Assembly: GCA_023101885.1 (NCBI GenBank)
Contig: JALPQD010000241.1
Span: 1,757,001-1,821,000 of the forward strand
From: Typhlomys cinereus
Lineage: Eukaryota > Chordata > Mammalia > Rodentia > Platacanthomyidae
DNA length: 64,000 nucleotides
Direction of reading: 5' to 3'
Part shown: piece by piece, positions 10,721 to 20,473 of the stretch
How positions within the stretch are numbered: the first letter of the stretch is position 1
Layout: each line of letters opens with the position of its first letter
Made by a program: the position numbers and the translations under genes
Notes under the pieces: generated by a model
What the model was told of the DNA's origin: nothing
Databases searched by the model: none
What the model saw: the letters and a program-made list of their open reading frames with translations, nothing else

Positions 10721-11042
10721 TGTGTGTGTGTGTATGTGTCTGTGTGTGTGTGCGTGTGATGTTTGTAGCTATGCATGAGGAGGCCAGAGAGCACCACCGG
10801 GTGTCACCCTTAATCACTCTTCACCTTGCTCTTTGAGATAAGACCTTTTCCCTTTATCTAGAACTTGCTAACTCAGCCAATTTGGCTGTCCAGTGAGCAT
10901 CAAAGACTGGTTTGTCTTTGCCCCTCCCCCAGCACTGGAATTAAAAGCATACTTCTTCATGTTCAGCTTTTTCTATGAGTTCAAGGGACTAACCTTGGAT
11001 CCCACGCCCGCACACGTCTTACCTATGGAACCACTTCCCCAG
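10721..11042 (-). mobile_element. B4-type SINE, antisense, with TG tail
   Basis: Interrupted TG run (10721-10760), then antisense B1-like text (TTTGAGATAAGACC, GCTAACTCAGCCAATTTGGCTG, CCCAGCACTGGAATTAAAAGC), then the antisense tRNA-like head (GGGACTAACCTTGGATCCCA, ACCACTTCCCCAGACC). This is the full B4 order, strongly diverged. Confidence 0.75.
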
Positions 11043-11404
11043 ACCCCAGATTTTTTTTTTTTTTGAGACTGTTGTTCCATCTGCTGGGTGGAGAAAGATG
11101 ATAAGGTCACATTGTGTCTCTCCTCCAGGATAGGAGCCCAGATAGGCAGAGGACCCTGATCCAATGGACAATCAGGTCAACAGGAGTCCAAGTAAACTGG
11201 AAGATTAGAGCAATGATTAGAGATTGGGACCCCCCAGATTAAGATTCGAATGAAGTGTTATTTCTGATGATAACAAGATCCAGATAGGTCCATGATCTGG
11301 ACAGGTAAGATTTTAGTAAAAGACTGGAGGAGAAACCAGGACAGAGGATACATTGCCCTTGGCAAGTCAGGTCCTCTTTCCTTCTCACAGCAAGGCTGCC
11401 ACCG
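11043..11404. other. unannotated, with a short poly(T)
   Basis: A T16 run at about 11049-11064 is followed by GAGACTG, possibly a stub of an antisense B1. Otherwise nothing is recognised. Confidence 0.4.
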
Positions 11405-11520
11405 CCACATAATCGTCCTCCTTTTATACATGATGAAGTCACCATTCAGAAGTTAAATGACATACCAAGGACAGGAAGGTCACGAAGGTCACGGAGCTGA
11501 GCTTCCACCCAGCAAGGTCG
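11405..11520 (+). mobile_element. MIR SINE fragment
   Basis: CATGATGAAGTCACCATTCAGAAG, AAATGACATACCAAGG and AAGGTCACGGAGCTGAGC follow the MIR core order (gaggaaactgaggc, gtgacttgcccaaggtcac). Confidence 0.5.
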
Positions 11521-12300
11521 TGACCTTTCTCCTGCTTGCCTATGTGTGTTCAAGGAACCCCACTGTGCTGTGCGCTCCCTTAATCTCCACCACCCCAGCT
11601 AACAGCTCTTGTTTTGCCTGCCTCTGCTTTTTGCTCCCGCACTTAGGGTGCCTCATGAGCTGGAAAAAAGGGGGAGCACTAGACTACAAAATTACTAAGA
11701 CGCAAGGTCACAAAGAAGAAAGAGCTGCAGCCTGGCAAGGCCATTGGTCAGGACCATCCAGAAGGGGGTGCTCTCCTTCTCCCCAAAGCTTTTTAGTATT
11801 GCTGAAACACTCATCATGCTGCACGTGCAGCACTAAGGGTGAGTCTGAACCACGAATACCATAAGCACTTTACAAAGGGCTCCATTTTTGTCACCATGTT
11901 TTCCCCCTTATATAGTGTCACCTATTCTGGCCCACAGCTTGCAGCAGCTCTCATTTATTTCATCCTCTGTTTCTTGTTCCGGCGACAGTGGAAGGGAGGG
12001 ACCGATGCTTATCATTCTCCCATCCCCTCAGCTCTGGCTAGTCCAGCCTGTCTAACCCACCTGTGCCCAAGCAGAGCTTCACAGACTGCCTGGGACCCTC
12101 CCTGTCTTGCAATGTGTGTAGCCGACCCGCTCTGGCTGGAGACAGCATTGTGAGACACTGGGAAAATGTGCTCATTTTCCTTCATGGAGAGAAGCTGCAG
12201 CTAATTCCATCTGGCTGGAACGGCGGCAGATTTCAAAGCACACCCTCATTCATGGAGGAGTATCTGGGAAAAAGTCATTTACAAAATATTGAGTGTATGC

Positions 12301-12303
<3 letters not shown>
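11521..12303. other. unannotated stretch
   Basis: No repeat recognised. Open frames of 135 and 137 codons start or lie here, but the second runs into the TG tract and encodes a CV repeat; neither resembles a known protein. Confidence 0.45.

Positions 12304-12349
<46 letters not shown>
12304..12349. repeat. (TG)n microsatellite
   Basis: Nearly pure TG run of about 22 units at the tail side of an antisense SINE. Confidence 0.95.
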
Positions 12350-12351
<2 letters not shown>

Positions 12352-12590
12352 CATTCATATGTGAGAGTGCTGTGTGGAAGTCACAGGACAATCTCAGGTG
12401 TCAGCCCTTCCTTCTACTTTATTTGACACAGATTGTTTTGTTCAGCGCTATGTGCTTCGGGGCCAGCTGGCCATGAGTGCCCAGGGATTCTATATCTGCT
12501 CCCATCTCACTATAGGAACACCAGGGCTAAGGACTACTCCTGGCTTAGGAATCTTCAAGGCAGTCAGTGACGAAACCTGAGTTCAAGGTC
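12350..12590 (-). mobile_element. B4-type SINE, antisense (diverged)
   Basis: GGAAGTCACAGGACAATCTCAGGTGTCAG, GCCAGCTGGCCATGAGTGCCCAGGGATTC and AACACCAGGGCTAAGG follow B4 antisense order. The head end beyond 12550 is poorly preserved. Confidence 0.55.
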
Positions 12591-12617
12591 CAAACAGCAG
12601 GAAGGCTCTGAGAAGTC

Positions 12618-13162
12618 ACCTGGATTTTTTTTCTTTTTTTTTTAATTTTATTTTTTATTTCTTCCACTCATACAAAGTTATAAGTAACCCATTTCCCTCC
12701 CTCCCTGTCTCCCAGTGCCCCCTCTCCCCCCATTCCTGGAGCATCCTTTAGTGTGCATGTCAAACTTCCCTCTGGGTCCTCCTCTCTGATGAGGTGTAAA
12801 GATTCAGTTGCCTAGAGCTTTTGTGTGTGTGTGTGTTCCCCTTTAGTACAGGAACACTATTGTGGCTGTTAGTCCCTTGCCTCTAAGGATCCTAATGCCT
12901 GTGATCCATACTAGACTTTGGGGTTTCAATGATATCTTGGTCATTACGCAGGTCATGCAAAGTCCTATTATGATTACTTTGGCCCTAACTTGTGTGGAGT
13001 ATCTTGCATATCATTGCTCCTCTCCATCTTTAGGCTTTTACAATCTTACCGCCTTCTCTTCCACAAATTTCCCTGAGCTTTAGGATGGGGAGAGATTAGG
13101 CTGGCCTGGTTCCAGGTGTTTGATGTAGAGTTTCTGATTTTCCAAATACCTGGATTTTTTTT
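12618..13162 (-). mobile_element. LINE-1 3' UTR insertion, antisense, with target-site duplication
   Basis: ACCTGGATTTTTTTT occurs at 12618-12632 and again at 13148-13162, bracketing about 515 bases that align throughout with the 3' UTR of the 6714 element. No ORF2 is included. Its 5' end falls within about three bases of the position where the 60547 copy also stops. A GTGTGTGTGTGT expansion at 12821 is private to this copy. Confidence 0.92.
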
Positions 13163-13237
13163 AACTGAGATATCCTAGAGACTCCCTGGAAAGGTTCAAG
13201 TAAGTAAACCTAGACCAGACTCACAGAGGCCAGACCC

Positions 13238-13587
13238 CCAAGGGGTTTGAGAGTAAAAATGGCTCCCCATATTCACATGTCTGAACGCTTGGCCACAGCA
13301 GATGGTGCTGTTTTGGGAGAATAGAAATTTTAAGGCTTGTAGCCTTGAGTTAGCATAAATAGGTTACTGAAGACAACCCACTTTCAGGTCCAAGCTCCAT
13401 GCTTCTGTACAGATGCGAAGTAGCCATTTAGAAAACTGCCTCACTGCCATGACCCCAGCCACATGCCTTCCCTACCATGATGGACTATATCATATCCTCT
13501 GAGCCATGAGCCAAAAATAAACTTCTCCTCCCTTAGGTTGTTTCTGCCATGTATTCTGTCACAAGAAGAAGAAAAGTAACTGGCACA
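13238..13587 (+). mobile_element. MT-type MaLR LTR
   Basis: Opening GGTTTGAGAGTAAAAATGGCTCC, then CACATGTCTGAACGCTTGG, GCCATGACC.., ACCATGATGGACTATATC, GAGCCATGAGCCAAAAATAAAC and TTAGGTTGTTTCTGCC, with the end AAAAGTAACTGGCACA. This is the MT order, including the AATAAA signal. Confidence 0.75.
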
Positions 13588-13774
13588 AAGAGGAATCTTT
13601 GGGAGGCTGGGAAAGAAGAGCTCAAGACTTCAGCATCAGAAAGGTGCGGAAGCTTAAGCATGGACAATTGATTGGTTAGGTCCTTTGCTCATATATTTTC
13701 CAGCATCTTACCTTTTGGAGGTTAATTGAAGCATTGTGAGACAAGCACCTAGCACGTGCTCAGTGCTCAAGAGA
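13588..13774. other. unannotated
   Basis: No feature recognised. Confidence 0.4.
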
Positions 13775-13925
13775 TGGAAACTGTGGGGAGTTGGGAGAAG
13801 TGTGCTGGAAGTCAGGAGACCTGGGGCCAGTCCAGTTCTACCACTGCCTGGCTGTGTGATAATGGACAAATCACTAGGTGGCTCATGTATTAAACTGGGA
13901 GGTTGGATTAAAACCTGGTGTTTCC
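13775..13925 (+). mobile_element. MIR SINE
   Basis: AGTCAGGAGACCTGGGGCC, CTACCACTGCCTGGCTGTGTGA and GGACAAATCACTAGG are close to the MIR central core (ctgtgtgaccttgggcaagtcact). Confidence 0.75.
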
Positions 13926-14119
13926 TTGTGACTTTTAATTTTCTATTGCTCTCTTATATACCCTGAAAAGTCAAAGGTAGGTAGGTAGATGCATAGAGAG
14001 ATGACAAGCGTATGTAAACACAGACACAAATACAAGTGATTTTTTTCATAATTTATATATGCAAAAATACAAGCACATAAATATCTACATATATGTAATT
14101 TTGTTATTTGAGGGACAGC
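13926..14119. other. unannotated A/T-rich
   Basis: No feature recognised; short GTAGGTAGGTAGAT run at 13977. Confidence 0.4.
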
Positions 14120-14284
14120 AAGCGAGCATGTAACCTGGCATTTATGTAACATGGCACATGTGTAGAGTTCAGAGGAAACCTTTCAGAAGTTGGTTCTGTC
14201 ACACAGCATGGCTTTGAGGTTTGATCTCAGGTCATTAGGACTGCAACAAGGTGCCTTCACCCAATGACTGTCTCATTGCCCCAT
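14120..14284 (-). mobile_element. B3-type SINE, antisense
   Basis: AGAGTTCAGAGGAAACCTTTC, AGTTGGTTCTGTC and GTTTGATCTCAGGTCATTAGGACTG, then GTGCCTTCACCCAATGACTGTCTCATTGCCCCA, the complement of the SINE tRNA-like head. Confidence 0.65.
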
Positions 14285-14529
14285 GTATACATTCTTTTAA
14301 GTTTTGTGTGATTTTTTTTCTCAAAGAACCCCTCGTCAAAGAACAGGGGCAGTAGGAATATATCTGCCCTCGACGATGCCTCCTTAGTACAGCATTGAGG
14401 CCAGGCAGGGTGATGGTGGCGAGGGCCTTGCAGTTCACTCTGCTCCATGCTGTCGCCTTCCTTGCACCAGAGCCATCTCCTGCCGCAGCCCCTGGAGGGC
14501 TTGGGAGAGGAGGGTGAAGGGTTGTATAA
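14285..14529. other. unannotated
   Basis: No feature recognised. Confidence 0.4.
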
Positions 14530-14722
14530 GACAAAAATCAAGGAGGGAGGGAAGGAGGGAGAGAGGGAGAGAGGGAGAGAGGGAGGGAGGGAGGGAGAGA
14601 AGGAGGGTAGGCGCAGTGGAGAGACGCGGAGGGAGGCCCGGAGAGAAGGGGAGGGTGAGGGGGAGGGGCGGAGAACGAAGAGAGAGAGAAGAAAGAAAAG
14701 AAAGAAAGAAGAAGGAAGGAAA

Positions 14723-14768
<46 letters not shown>

Positions 14769-14798
14769 AAAAGAAAGAAAGAAAGAAAGAAAAGAGAG
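14530..14798. repeat. GGGA/GAAA polypurine tract
   Basis: Nearly 270 bases with almost no pyrimidine on this strand: GGGA/GAGA units first, then (GAAA)n. Its complement accounts for a long but meaningless open frame on the reverse strand. Mirror-symmetric purine runs of this kind can form intramolecular triplexes. Confidence 0.95.
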
Positions 14799-15038
14799 AG
14801 CTGGAGAGATGGCTCAGGGGGCTAAGATTCTGTCTCACAAACCGAAGCAGAAGTTTCTGAGTTCGAATTCCAGGTCCCACTAAAAATGCCAGGCAGAAAC
14901 AACAGTGGTCTGAATTTCTGTCCCTGGTGGGCAGAGCCTGAGAAATCGTAGAGTGACAGTAGAAGCAATCCAAGATGATTCCCAAAGTCACCCTTGGTCC
15001 TCAGGGTCCACAGGGACATACAGTGAGTGCCCTCTGAT

Positions 15039-15076
<38 letters not shown>

Positions 15077-15095
15077 GTAATTTTTTTTAAAAAGA
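14799..15095 (+). mobile_element. lineage-specific tRNA-headed SINE, copy 1 (best preserved)
   Basis: Head AGCTGGAGAGATGGCTCAGG with box-A-like TGGCTCAGG and box-B-like GTTCGAATTCC (14861-14871). The 3' body, unrelated to tRNA, includes GGGCAGAGCCTGAGAAAT, AATCCAAGATGATTCCCAAAG and GTGAGTGCCCTCTGATACA, then a CA run, ATATATATG and an A-rich end. The body matches copies at 22431, 25954, 30288, 34922 (reverse) and 59226 but not the mouse or rat B2 body as I remember it. Confidence 0.85.
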
Positions 15096-15296
15096 GCTCC
15101 AGGCTTCTCCAGGTAACTTTATCAATAGAAAGCTTTAACCAGAGCCTGGAGCTGTCCCTTTGGAAGCCAAAGGATGCCCAGCAGCTCTTTCTGGGACTAG
15201 GTTTACAGAAATTCCTATACTCCATAGGCAGAGGGACCCCTGAGGGAACATTTGGAACTTTTGCCAATGTCTCCAGAGTTCCAGAGGTCAGCAACT
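15096..15296. other. unannotated
   Basis: No repeat recognised between the SINE and the antisense SINE head. Confidence 0.4.
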
Positions 15297-15363
15297 GGTT
15301 TGAACTTAGGCCGTCAGGACTGCAAGCAGGCACCTTTACCCAGTGAGCCATCTCGCTGCCCCC
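15297..15363 (-). mobile_element. SINE tRNA-like head only, antisense
   Basis: GGTTTGAACTTAGGCCGTCAGGAC..GCACCTTTACCCAGTGAGCCATCTCGCTGCCCC is the complement of a B2/B3/ID-type head. No 3' body is recognisable to its left. Confidence 0.7.
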
Positions 15364-15589
15364 GGCACAGGCCTCTGGGGAAACATGTGAAGAGGACGAG
15401 AGGTGCAGCTAAGTGAAGGATGAGCCAGGAACTCCGCCCGCTTCTGGATGAACAAAGGTTCTGGGAGAAGGGACAGCTGCTAAGGATCCCGGCTTCTTTC
15501 CCAGGGTCCTTGGAATGGAACAAAACATCTTCCTCCACAAAACTGCACAAACGCTTTGCTGCTGCGACAGACTTGGCAACTCATGCTGA
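15364..15589. other. unannotated
   Basis: No feature recognised. Confidence 0.4.
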
Positions 15590-15790
15590 TGAAGAGCTTG
15601 AATGCTGGTGCCTGAGCGGGTGGATTCAAACCCCAGCTCTGCTACTTCAAGCTTGTGTGACTTTGGACAAGTCACTTGGCCTCTCCCTGTTCATCGTCTG
15701 TAAAACCAACATAATAGTGTCTGCTTCCCAGTCTTACGGTGAGGATTGAGTCAGTGCATAGCATGACACACCAAAGTTATATCACAAAGA
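15590..15790 (+). mobile_element. MIR SINE
   Basis: GGTGCCTGAGCGGGTGGATTC, CAAACCCCAGCTCTGCTACTTC, GTGTGACTTTGGACAAGTCACTTGGCCTCTC and TGAGGATTGAGTCAG: a well-preserved MIR core. Confidence 0.85.
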
Positions 15791-16425
15791 TCTTTAAGGT
15801 GCCTCATTGCCCTTGATGTGAGCAAATGCATCTTCCAACTGGACACTTACAATGTTTGCCTTGACTCCTGAGCATCCCTTATGTTCATTTTTCTTCCAAG
15901 GTTTTTGTTAGATCGCAGCCTTTACAGCCAGAGGCCGCTCACAGAGACCAGGCTTCATCCTGTGGCTTCTGACCATGTCCCTCCCCCAAGGCAGCTAGCT
16001 GTAAGCAGACCCAGCTTCCCTGCCCCACTGCCAAGGTCAGCACCTCCCTGCCTCCTGGCACGTGCCCTTGGCTAACCTATGTCATGTGATACGAAACTCC
16101 CTGTGACACTCTGGACAAGCATAAAAGTTAGAAGCTCCTTCGTTCTGTGGACTTTCCTCAGATTCCCCCTCTAAACTGCAGCAGTTCTATCTCTTCTGCT
16201 TTAAGCTATCATCGTTCTATGTTCTCCCACCAAAAAGCCAGACTATGGCCTCCATGAAAGGCTTCTGTTCTAATTAAACTCCTGTTGACCACAGAACTCA
16301 CAGACCTCCGCATTCTTTCCTAATGGTCTATTCACCCCCTCTGGGTCCATGACAAGTTCCAAGAACCAGCAGGGGCATCCAGACAGCTGTGCATGTTCCT
16401 GTTCATGCCTGCTCACTACAAGTCT
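15791..16425 (+). mobile_element. possible ERV LTR with TATA-like box (weak)
   Basis: CATAAAAGTTAG (16120) resembles a TATA box. It is followed by a pyrimidine-rich R-like part, an AATTAAA signal at about 16273 and a short U5-like segment up to about 16370. No TG..CA ends or target duplication are clear, so this may be ordinary unique sequence. Confidence 0.3.
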
Positions 16426-16782
16426 TGCGATCAGATACAGGTGCTGACTTGATGAGTGAGGGTTAAGCTATGGTCACCTTTGAGAAGCACTAGTAGGCAA
16501 ACCTGCTGGAGATTGTCTACCTGATGAGGGATGACCCAACCTGAGGTGGGTGGAACTTTTCTCTGGGCAGGGGGATAAAATGAAGGGAGCTGATTCAGGG
16601 ACTTGGCATTCTTTGGCACACCTGGACAGGCACACTGGTCCTTCCGTGCCTGGTGTTGCTGTGAGCTCTTCTGCCAAGCCGGACTAAAAATGTAACTGGG
16701 CAATCGTAAGCCAGAATCAAACCCCTTCTTTCCTTAACCTGTTTAACTGTATTTATCCGCAACATGCAGGCAAACTGAAACA
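16426..16782 (+). mobile_element. ERVL-type solo LTR, family A, copy 4
   Basis: Starts TGCGATCAGATACAGGTGCTG and ends CAAACTGAAACA. Contains GGAGATTGTCTACCTGATGAGGG, AACCTGAGGTGGGTGG, AAATGAAGGGAGCTG and CCCCTTCTTTCCTTAAC, in the family A order. No clear target duplication. Confidence 0.7.
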
Positions 16783-17574
16783 GCCTTGTTCCGCCTCCAT
16801 CTAGGACAGGGATCACAACAGAACCCTTCCCAAAGAAATCCCCCCCAGCTTCTTGTGGTTCTCCACCTCCCCAGCATCCCATGGACCCCCCTCCACCTCT
16901 CCGGCATCCAGTGGACCACCTTCCTAGCTTTCAGGTCCTCTCTTCACCCCATCATCATGTCCTGCAGGAGTTAAAGGTCTGAGGTTTCCAAACCAGTTGC
17001 CCATCGTCCCCTTTATAAGTCGTCTTGCATCTCACTGTGCAGTGAGAGTCACTGGCCGTTGCTGTCTTACAGCTTCAATTGGAAAGAGCTGATTTCCATT
17101 TTAATATCCTTTTGAGAGAGAGAGTCCATGAGCAGAAAGCACCTGCTTAGTATAAATACTTAAAGGAAAATAGCCCAGGAACCTCCGTGGACAGCCGTAA
17201 TTACTCCCGGGGTTCTGGACTGAAGGAAGACACATCTTTCTTCCTTAGTGGGAGGCCGACGTCTCACCTGCAGAACAAGCTATGAAGGGCACCGAAGCTG
17301 GTGCTAAATCTGCATAGGAACATTTTCCACCAGCTGCCTGCTCACTTCCCTGAGAGGCTGAGTTCATTATCTTCCTAACGGCTCGTTTGCTCACGCAGAC
17401 ACGTCTGGCAGGCCAGAGCGGCCGTAGTGCTTGAGTCATGACCCGTTGCTTCCTAAGAACTGTGTACAGCATCCCATCGCTCAAGCCCAAGGCAGCTCCC
17501 ACCTCTGCAGATACAGGGCAAATATACCGGCTGGTCTCTTTTGGAGTCCAGCAGCTCCTCCAGAGGCCTTCCGA
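16783..17574. other. repeat-free stretch with moderate CpG content
   Basis: No repeat recognised over about 790 bases. Carries an AP-1/MARE-like TGAGTCATGAC at 17433 and scattered CpG dinucleotides near 17380-17470. Antisense open frames of 85 and 94 codons (17245-17737) have no recognisable family. Confidence 0.45.
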
Positions 17575-17800
17575 TGTCAGTTATCCTGAGTTCAAATACT
17601 GCCTTTCCCATTCCCAGCATTGAGACCTCTAATAAGTTCTGTAACTTCTTTGGACTCGGCTTCCCACCCTGGAAAACAGGACTTCCTGAGAGGCACTGGT
17701 GTGTGTAAAATACATGGAACATATGTGCAAAGTACATGAAATATGATCAGGTACGGACACTGTTAGTTCTGCTTCCTCTGAAATGTGTTCATTCCAAGTT
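17575..17800 (+). mobile_element. MIR SINE (diverged)
   Basis: GAGTTCAAATACTGCC, TAATAAGTTCTGTAACTTCTTTGG and GAGAGGCACTGGTGTGTGTAAAATACATGG follow the MIR order. Confidence 0.6.
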
Positions 17801-18204
17801 TTCAATAGCACATCAGTGCCAGCAACAACAGAAGTAAAAATACTTTCCTATAGCACAATAATATTCACTAGTGAGCATTTCCATCTGCATGCTCAGGGAC
17901 ACAAAACCAGACAGCCTGACAGGAACTACATGTACAACCAGACCCACAAGCTTTCCATTTGACAAATAAAGGCATTTGGACTCGCTGCAAAATGTGCCAA
18001 ACTTGGGACTGGGCACCTGGGTACTCTATTTCCCAGAAGAATTTGGGACATAGCCTGATTAACCACAGCTAGAATAAAGGAAGAGTGGGGGGAAAAGCCA
18101 GAACCTGCAAGCTGTCCTAGGATAGACAGGGAGCAGGCCAAGCCAGCTCTGAACCCTGAAAACATGCTGAGCGTCACTCTGATACATCTGTAGTATGCCT
18201 TCCC
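17801..18204. other. unannotated
   Basis: No feature recognised. Confidence 0.4.
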
Positions 18205-18385
18205 TGAGCTTCATGCCCTGCATATATCACCACATTTAATAATTAATAATTCTATAGAGCCATTATTTCCATTCTTACCTCCAGTAAGGACAAACAGATT
18301 CTTGGAGATTGAGTGACTTGAACTATATCTCATAATTGAAGAGAGCGGGGCCAAGGTATGAATAGAAGTCCGTCAGGCTCCAAGT
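18205..18385 (+). mobile_element. MIR SINE (diverged)
   Basis: ATTTCCATTCTTACC, GGAGATTGAGTGACTTGAAC and AGCGGGGCCAAGGTATGAATAG match MIR 3'-half order (attgagtgacttgccc, gagctggg..ttgaa). Confidence 0.55.
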
Positions 18386-18411
18386 TATAGACACCAAGAG
18401 AGTCTAGTCTG

Positions 18412-18510
18412 CCTGAAAGATGGGTGGCTTGGTGGCAAAGTTCTTGCTAAGCAAGCCTGAGGAGCTGAGTTAGGATCACTGGTGTCTATGTCAAAAGCCG
18501 GGAGTGGAGG
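18412..18510 (+). mobile_element. SINE tRNA-like head, sense
   Basis: GATGGGTGGCTTGGTGGCAAAG, CTTGCTAAGCAAGCCTGAGGAGCTGAGTTAGGATCAC, then GCCGGGAGTGGAGGCATGCAC, consistent with a B4-like head entering the B1 part before a tandem repeat interrupts it. Confidence 0.55.
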
Positions 18511-18605
18511 CATGCACGTATGTGTCTGTGTATGCACGTATGTGTCTGTGCATGCACGTATGTGTCTGTGCATGCACATATGTGTCTGTGTATGCATGCA
18601 CATGG
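18511..18605. repeat. 20-bp minisatellite, about 4.5 units
   Basis: Unit close to GCACGTATGTGTCTGTGTAT, repeated with single-base changes. It lies exactly between a sense SINE head and an antisense B4 element. Confidence 0.9.
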
Positions 18606-18862
18606 AAGCCACTGGACGAACTTAGGTGTCTTCAGGAACACCACCTGTTAGGTAGGGTCTCCTCACTGGCCTGGAACCTACCAATTAGGCTAGAGTGGCT
18701 GGCCAGCAAGCTCCTCTCCTCCTCTTCACCCTCCTCCCACCCCACTAAGAGTGGAATGTACCACTATGTTTAGCATTTTTACATGGTTCTGGGAATCAGA
18801 CTCAGGTCTTCATGCTTGTAAGGCAAGCACTTTACAAACTGAGTGATCCTCCCAGACCGAAG
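18606..18862 (-). mobile_element. B4-type SINE, antisense
   Basis: GGTAGGGTCTCCTCACTGGCCTGGAACC, AATTAGGCTAGAGTGGCTGGCCAGCAAGCTC, TTTTTACATGGTTCTGGGAATC, CAGGTCTTCATGCTTGTAAGGCAAGCAC and AACTGAGTGATCCTCCCAGACC: the full B4 antisense order. Confidence 0.9.
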
Positions 18863-18944
18863 ACCTGCATGCTGTATAGGCAGAGAGCTAGGCATGCTAC
18901 CCAAGAGTGGCCCTGCTAGAGAGCGTGAGTGATCTAGAAGTCCA
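18863..18944. other. unannotated
   Basis: No feature recognised. Confidence 0.4.
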
Positions 18945-19293
18945 TCATGGTCCACAATGTGTCCGCCACAGTCTCGTGTGTTTGGGAAGGTCATCGCACC
19001 TTTGAAAGGTGGAGCCTTGCTAGAGGAAAGTGGTCACGAGGGGTGGGCCTTGAGGTGAATGAGTCCCACTCTACCTCCAGGAGAAGTCTGCCTTTTGGAG
19101 CAGCAGTCTTGCAGCTCTCAGCCTCACAGATGATAGTGACTTAGCCTGACTTCAGCTTCAGCCAGACAGTCATGCCACCTCCACCGTGAAAGACTCTTTC
19201 TCCCTTCTGGAACTATGAGCTGAATAAATCTCCCTTCTTCCCTTAAGTTGATTGACTTTGGGTGTTCTCTCGCAGCAATAAAGAGTAACTGTT
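18945..19293 (+). mobile_element. MT-type MaLR LTR
   Basis: GTGTGTTTGGGAAGGTCATCG, AAAGGTGGAGCCTTGCTAGAGGAAAG, GGGGTGGGCCTTGAGG, CCATGCC-like middle, GAGCTGAATAAATC and CTTAAGTTGATTGAC, then an end GCAGCAATAAAGAGTAACTG. Typical MT order. Confidence 0.8.
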
Positions 19294-19539
19294 TCAAATT
19301 CCAAATGAAAACCAGAGCTTGGCAAAAAAAACAGGGCTGATAAAAACCCAAGGGTTGTTCTCAAAGCCAAGTCAGAATGAAGGATGGGAGAGGCAATAGT
19401 AGCCAGATTTTGAGAGTCGGTCTCTGGGAAGATCAAGACTAAAACTGTCACTCCTTCCTTATCCCACCAGGCATGAGGCAAACACCACAAGCCTCCGTGC
19501 AACTGCTTGGCAAAACAAGACTCAAAGAAAGGTTCCCCT
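19294..19539. other. unannotated
   Basis: No feature recognised. Confidence 0.4.
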
Positions 19540-19760
19540 GGGCCAGCAAGACATCTCCGCAGGTAAAAAAGCATGGAGTTCAGTTCCCAGAACCTACATG
19601 GCGGTGGGGGCGGGGGGGAATCTCTTCCTTTCTCTCTCTCCCTAGCATTCCATCTCTCACTCTCTCTCCCTTTCTTTCTCTCACACACATATACACACAT
19701 TCATGTAATACACACATTCATGTAATAAATAAATTAATGCAAAAATTTTAAAGAAATGTT
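19540..19760 (+). mobile_element. B3-type SINE with internal CT expansion
   Basis: GGGCCAGCAAGACATCTCCGCAGGTAAA head, GTTCAGTTCCCAGAACCTACATGGCGGTGGG, then a CT-rich expansion replacing the body, ATACACACATTCATGTAAT twice, and AATAAATAAATTAATG..TTTTAAAG tail. Confidence 0.65.
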
Positions 19761-19774
19761 CTTCTCAATGAAGT

Positions 19775-20368
19775 AGACATCAACAGCCAGCTAATGCAGG
19801 GTACTGGCAACCCAGCAGAGCTCACCAAAATCAGGCCAGCCTAATCTCTCCCATCCTAAAACTTTGGAACCTTGTGGAAGAGAAGGTGGTGAGATGGTAA
19901 GAACCTAAAGATGGGAAGTTTCACCTTTGGAAAAGACATTCTAATCAAGGCAGGACTGCTGAATCTAGGAACTCACTGCAGTGAGACTTGTCCTTACCAG
20001 ACCTGCATAATGCATAATGACATACCAACATGCCTCCATAGACTATCAAGGAACTCAAGAGAGATGGGAACATAAGCAGTGTAAACCTTGGGGACTAAAG
20101 TTGGATGATAAGGACTTTGGTCCTTATCAGTGGGTGGCCAGAAGAGTGGCACCTTGGTATATGCCACAAGGGGTCTGAACCCCCACAGGAGTAGACAAGC
20201 CAGAGGGAACCCTGGTGTACATAGAAGCATACAGCCAGGAGGTGGGAGGGAGTGGGACAGATTGATGAAGCAAAGGGAGGAGTATGGGAAGGACTGGGGA
20301 GGGAGGGAAGCAGGGATAAGTACTCAATATGCTTGTAAAACTAGAAAAATAAAATAATTTTAAAAAAT
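19775..20368 (+). mobile_element. LINE-1 3' UTR (older rodent subfamily), sense
   Basis: Long non-coding L1 tail: TTATCAGTGGGTGGCCAGAAG, GGAGGTGGGAGGGAGTGGG, GGACTGGGGAGGGAGGGAAGCAGGG (guanine-rich tract), TACTCAATATGCTTGTAAAAC, then AAAATAAAATAATTTT. A different subfamily from the antisense L1 tails of this window. Confidence 0.75.
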
Positions 20369-20410
20369 GATTTCTATGGAGAACCAATTCTCATAAATTA
20401 TCCTTTGACT
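20369..20410. other. unannotated spacer
   Basis: Short spacer before the CA run. Confidence 0.4.
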
Positions 20411-20426
20411 ACACACAAGCACACAA

Positions 20427-20471
<45 letters not shown>
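20411..20471. repeat. (CA)n microsatellite
   Basis: Pure CA from about 20430 to 20470 with an interrupted start. Confidence 0.95.

Positions 20472-20473
<2 letters not shown>

Noticed and set aside
14799..14875. tRNA gene-like head with A and B boxes
   Set aside because: The tRNA-like segment belongs to a SINE repeated across the window. It has no acceptor-stem pairing expected of a functional tRNA.
14257..14991. 244-codon open frame on the reverse strand
   Set aside because: It translates the polypurine tract into S/F/L/P-rich low complexity and crosses a SINE. It exists because the tract has no stop codons in that frame.
19170..19700. 176-codon antisense open frame
   Set aside because: It runs through the MT LTR and the CT-expanded B3 SINE, so it is repeat-derived.
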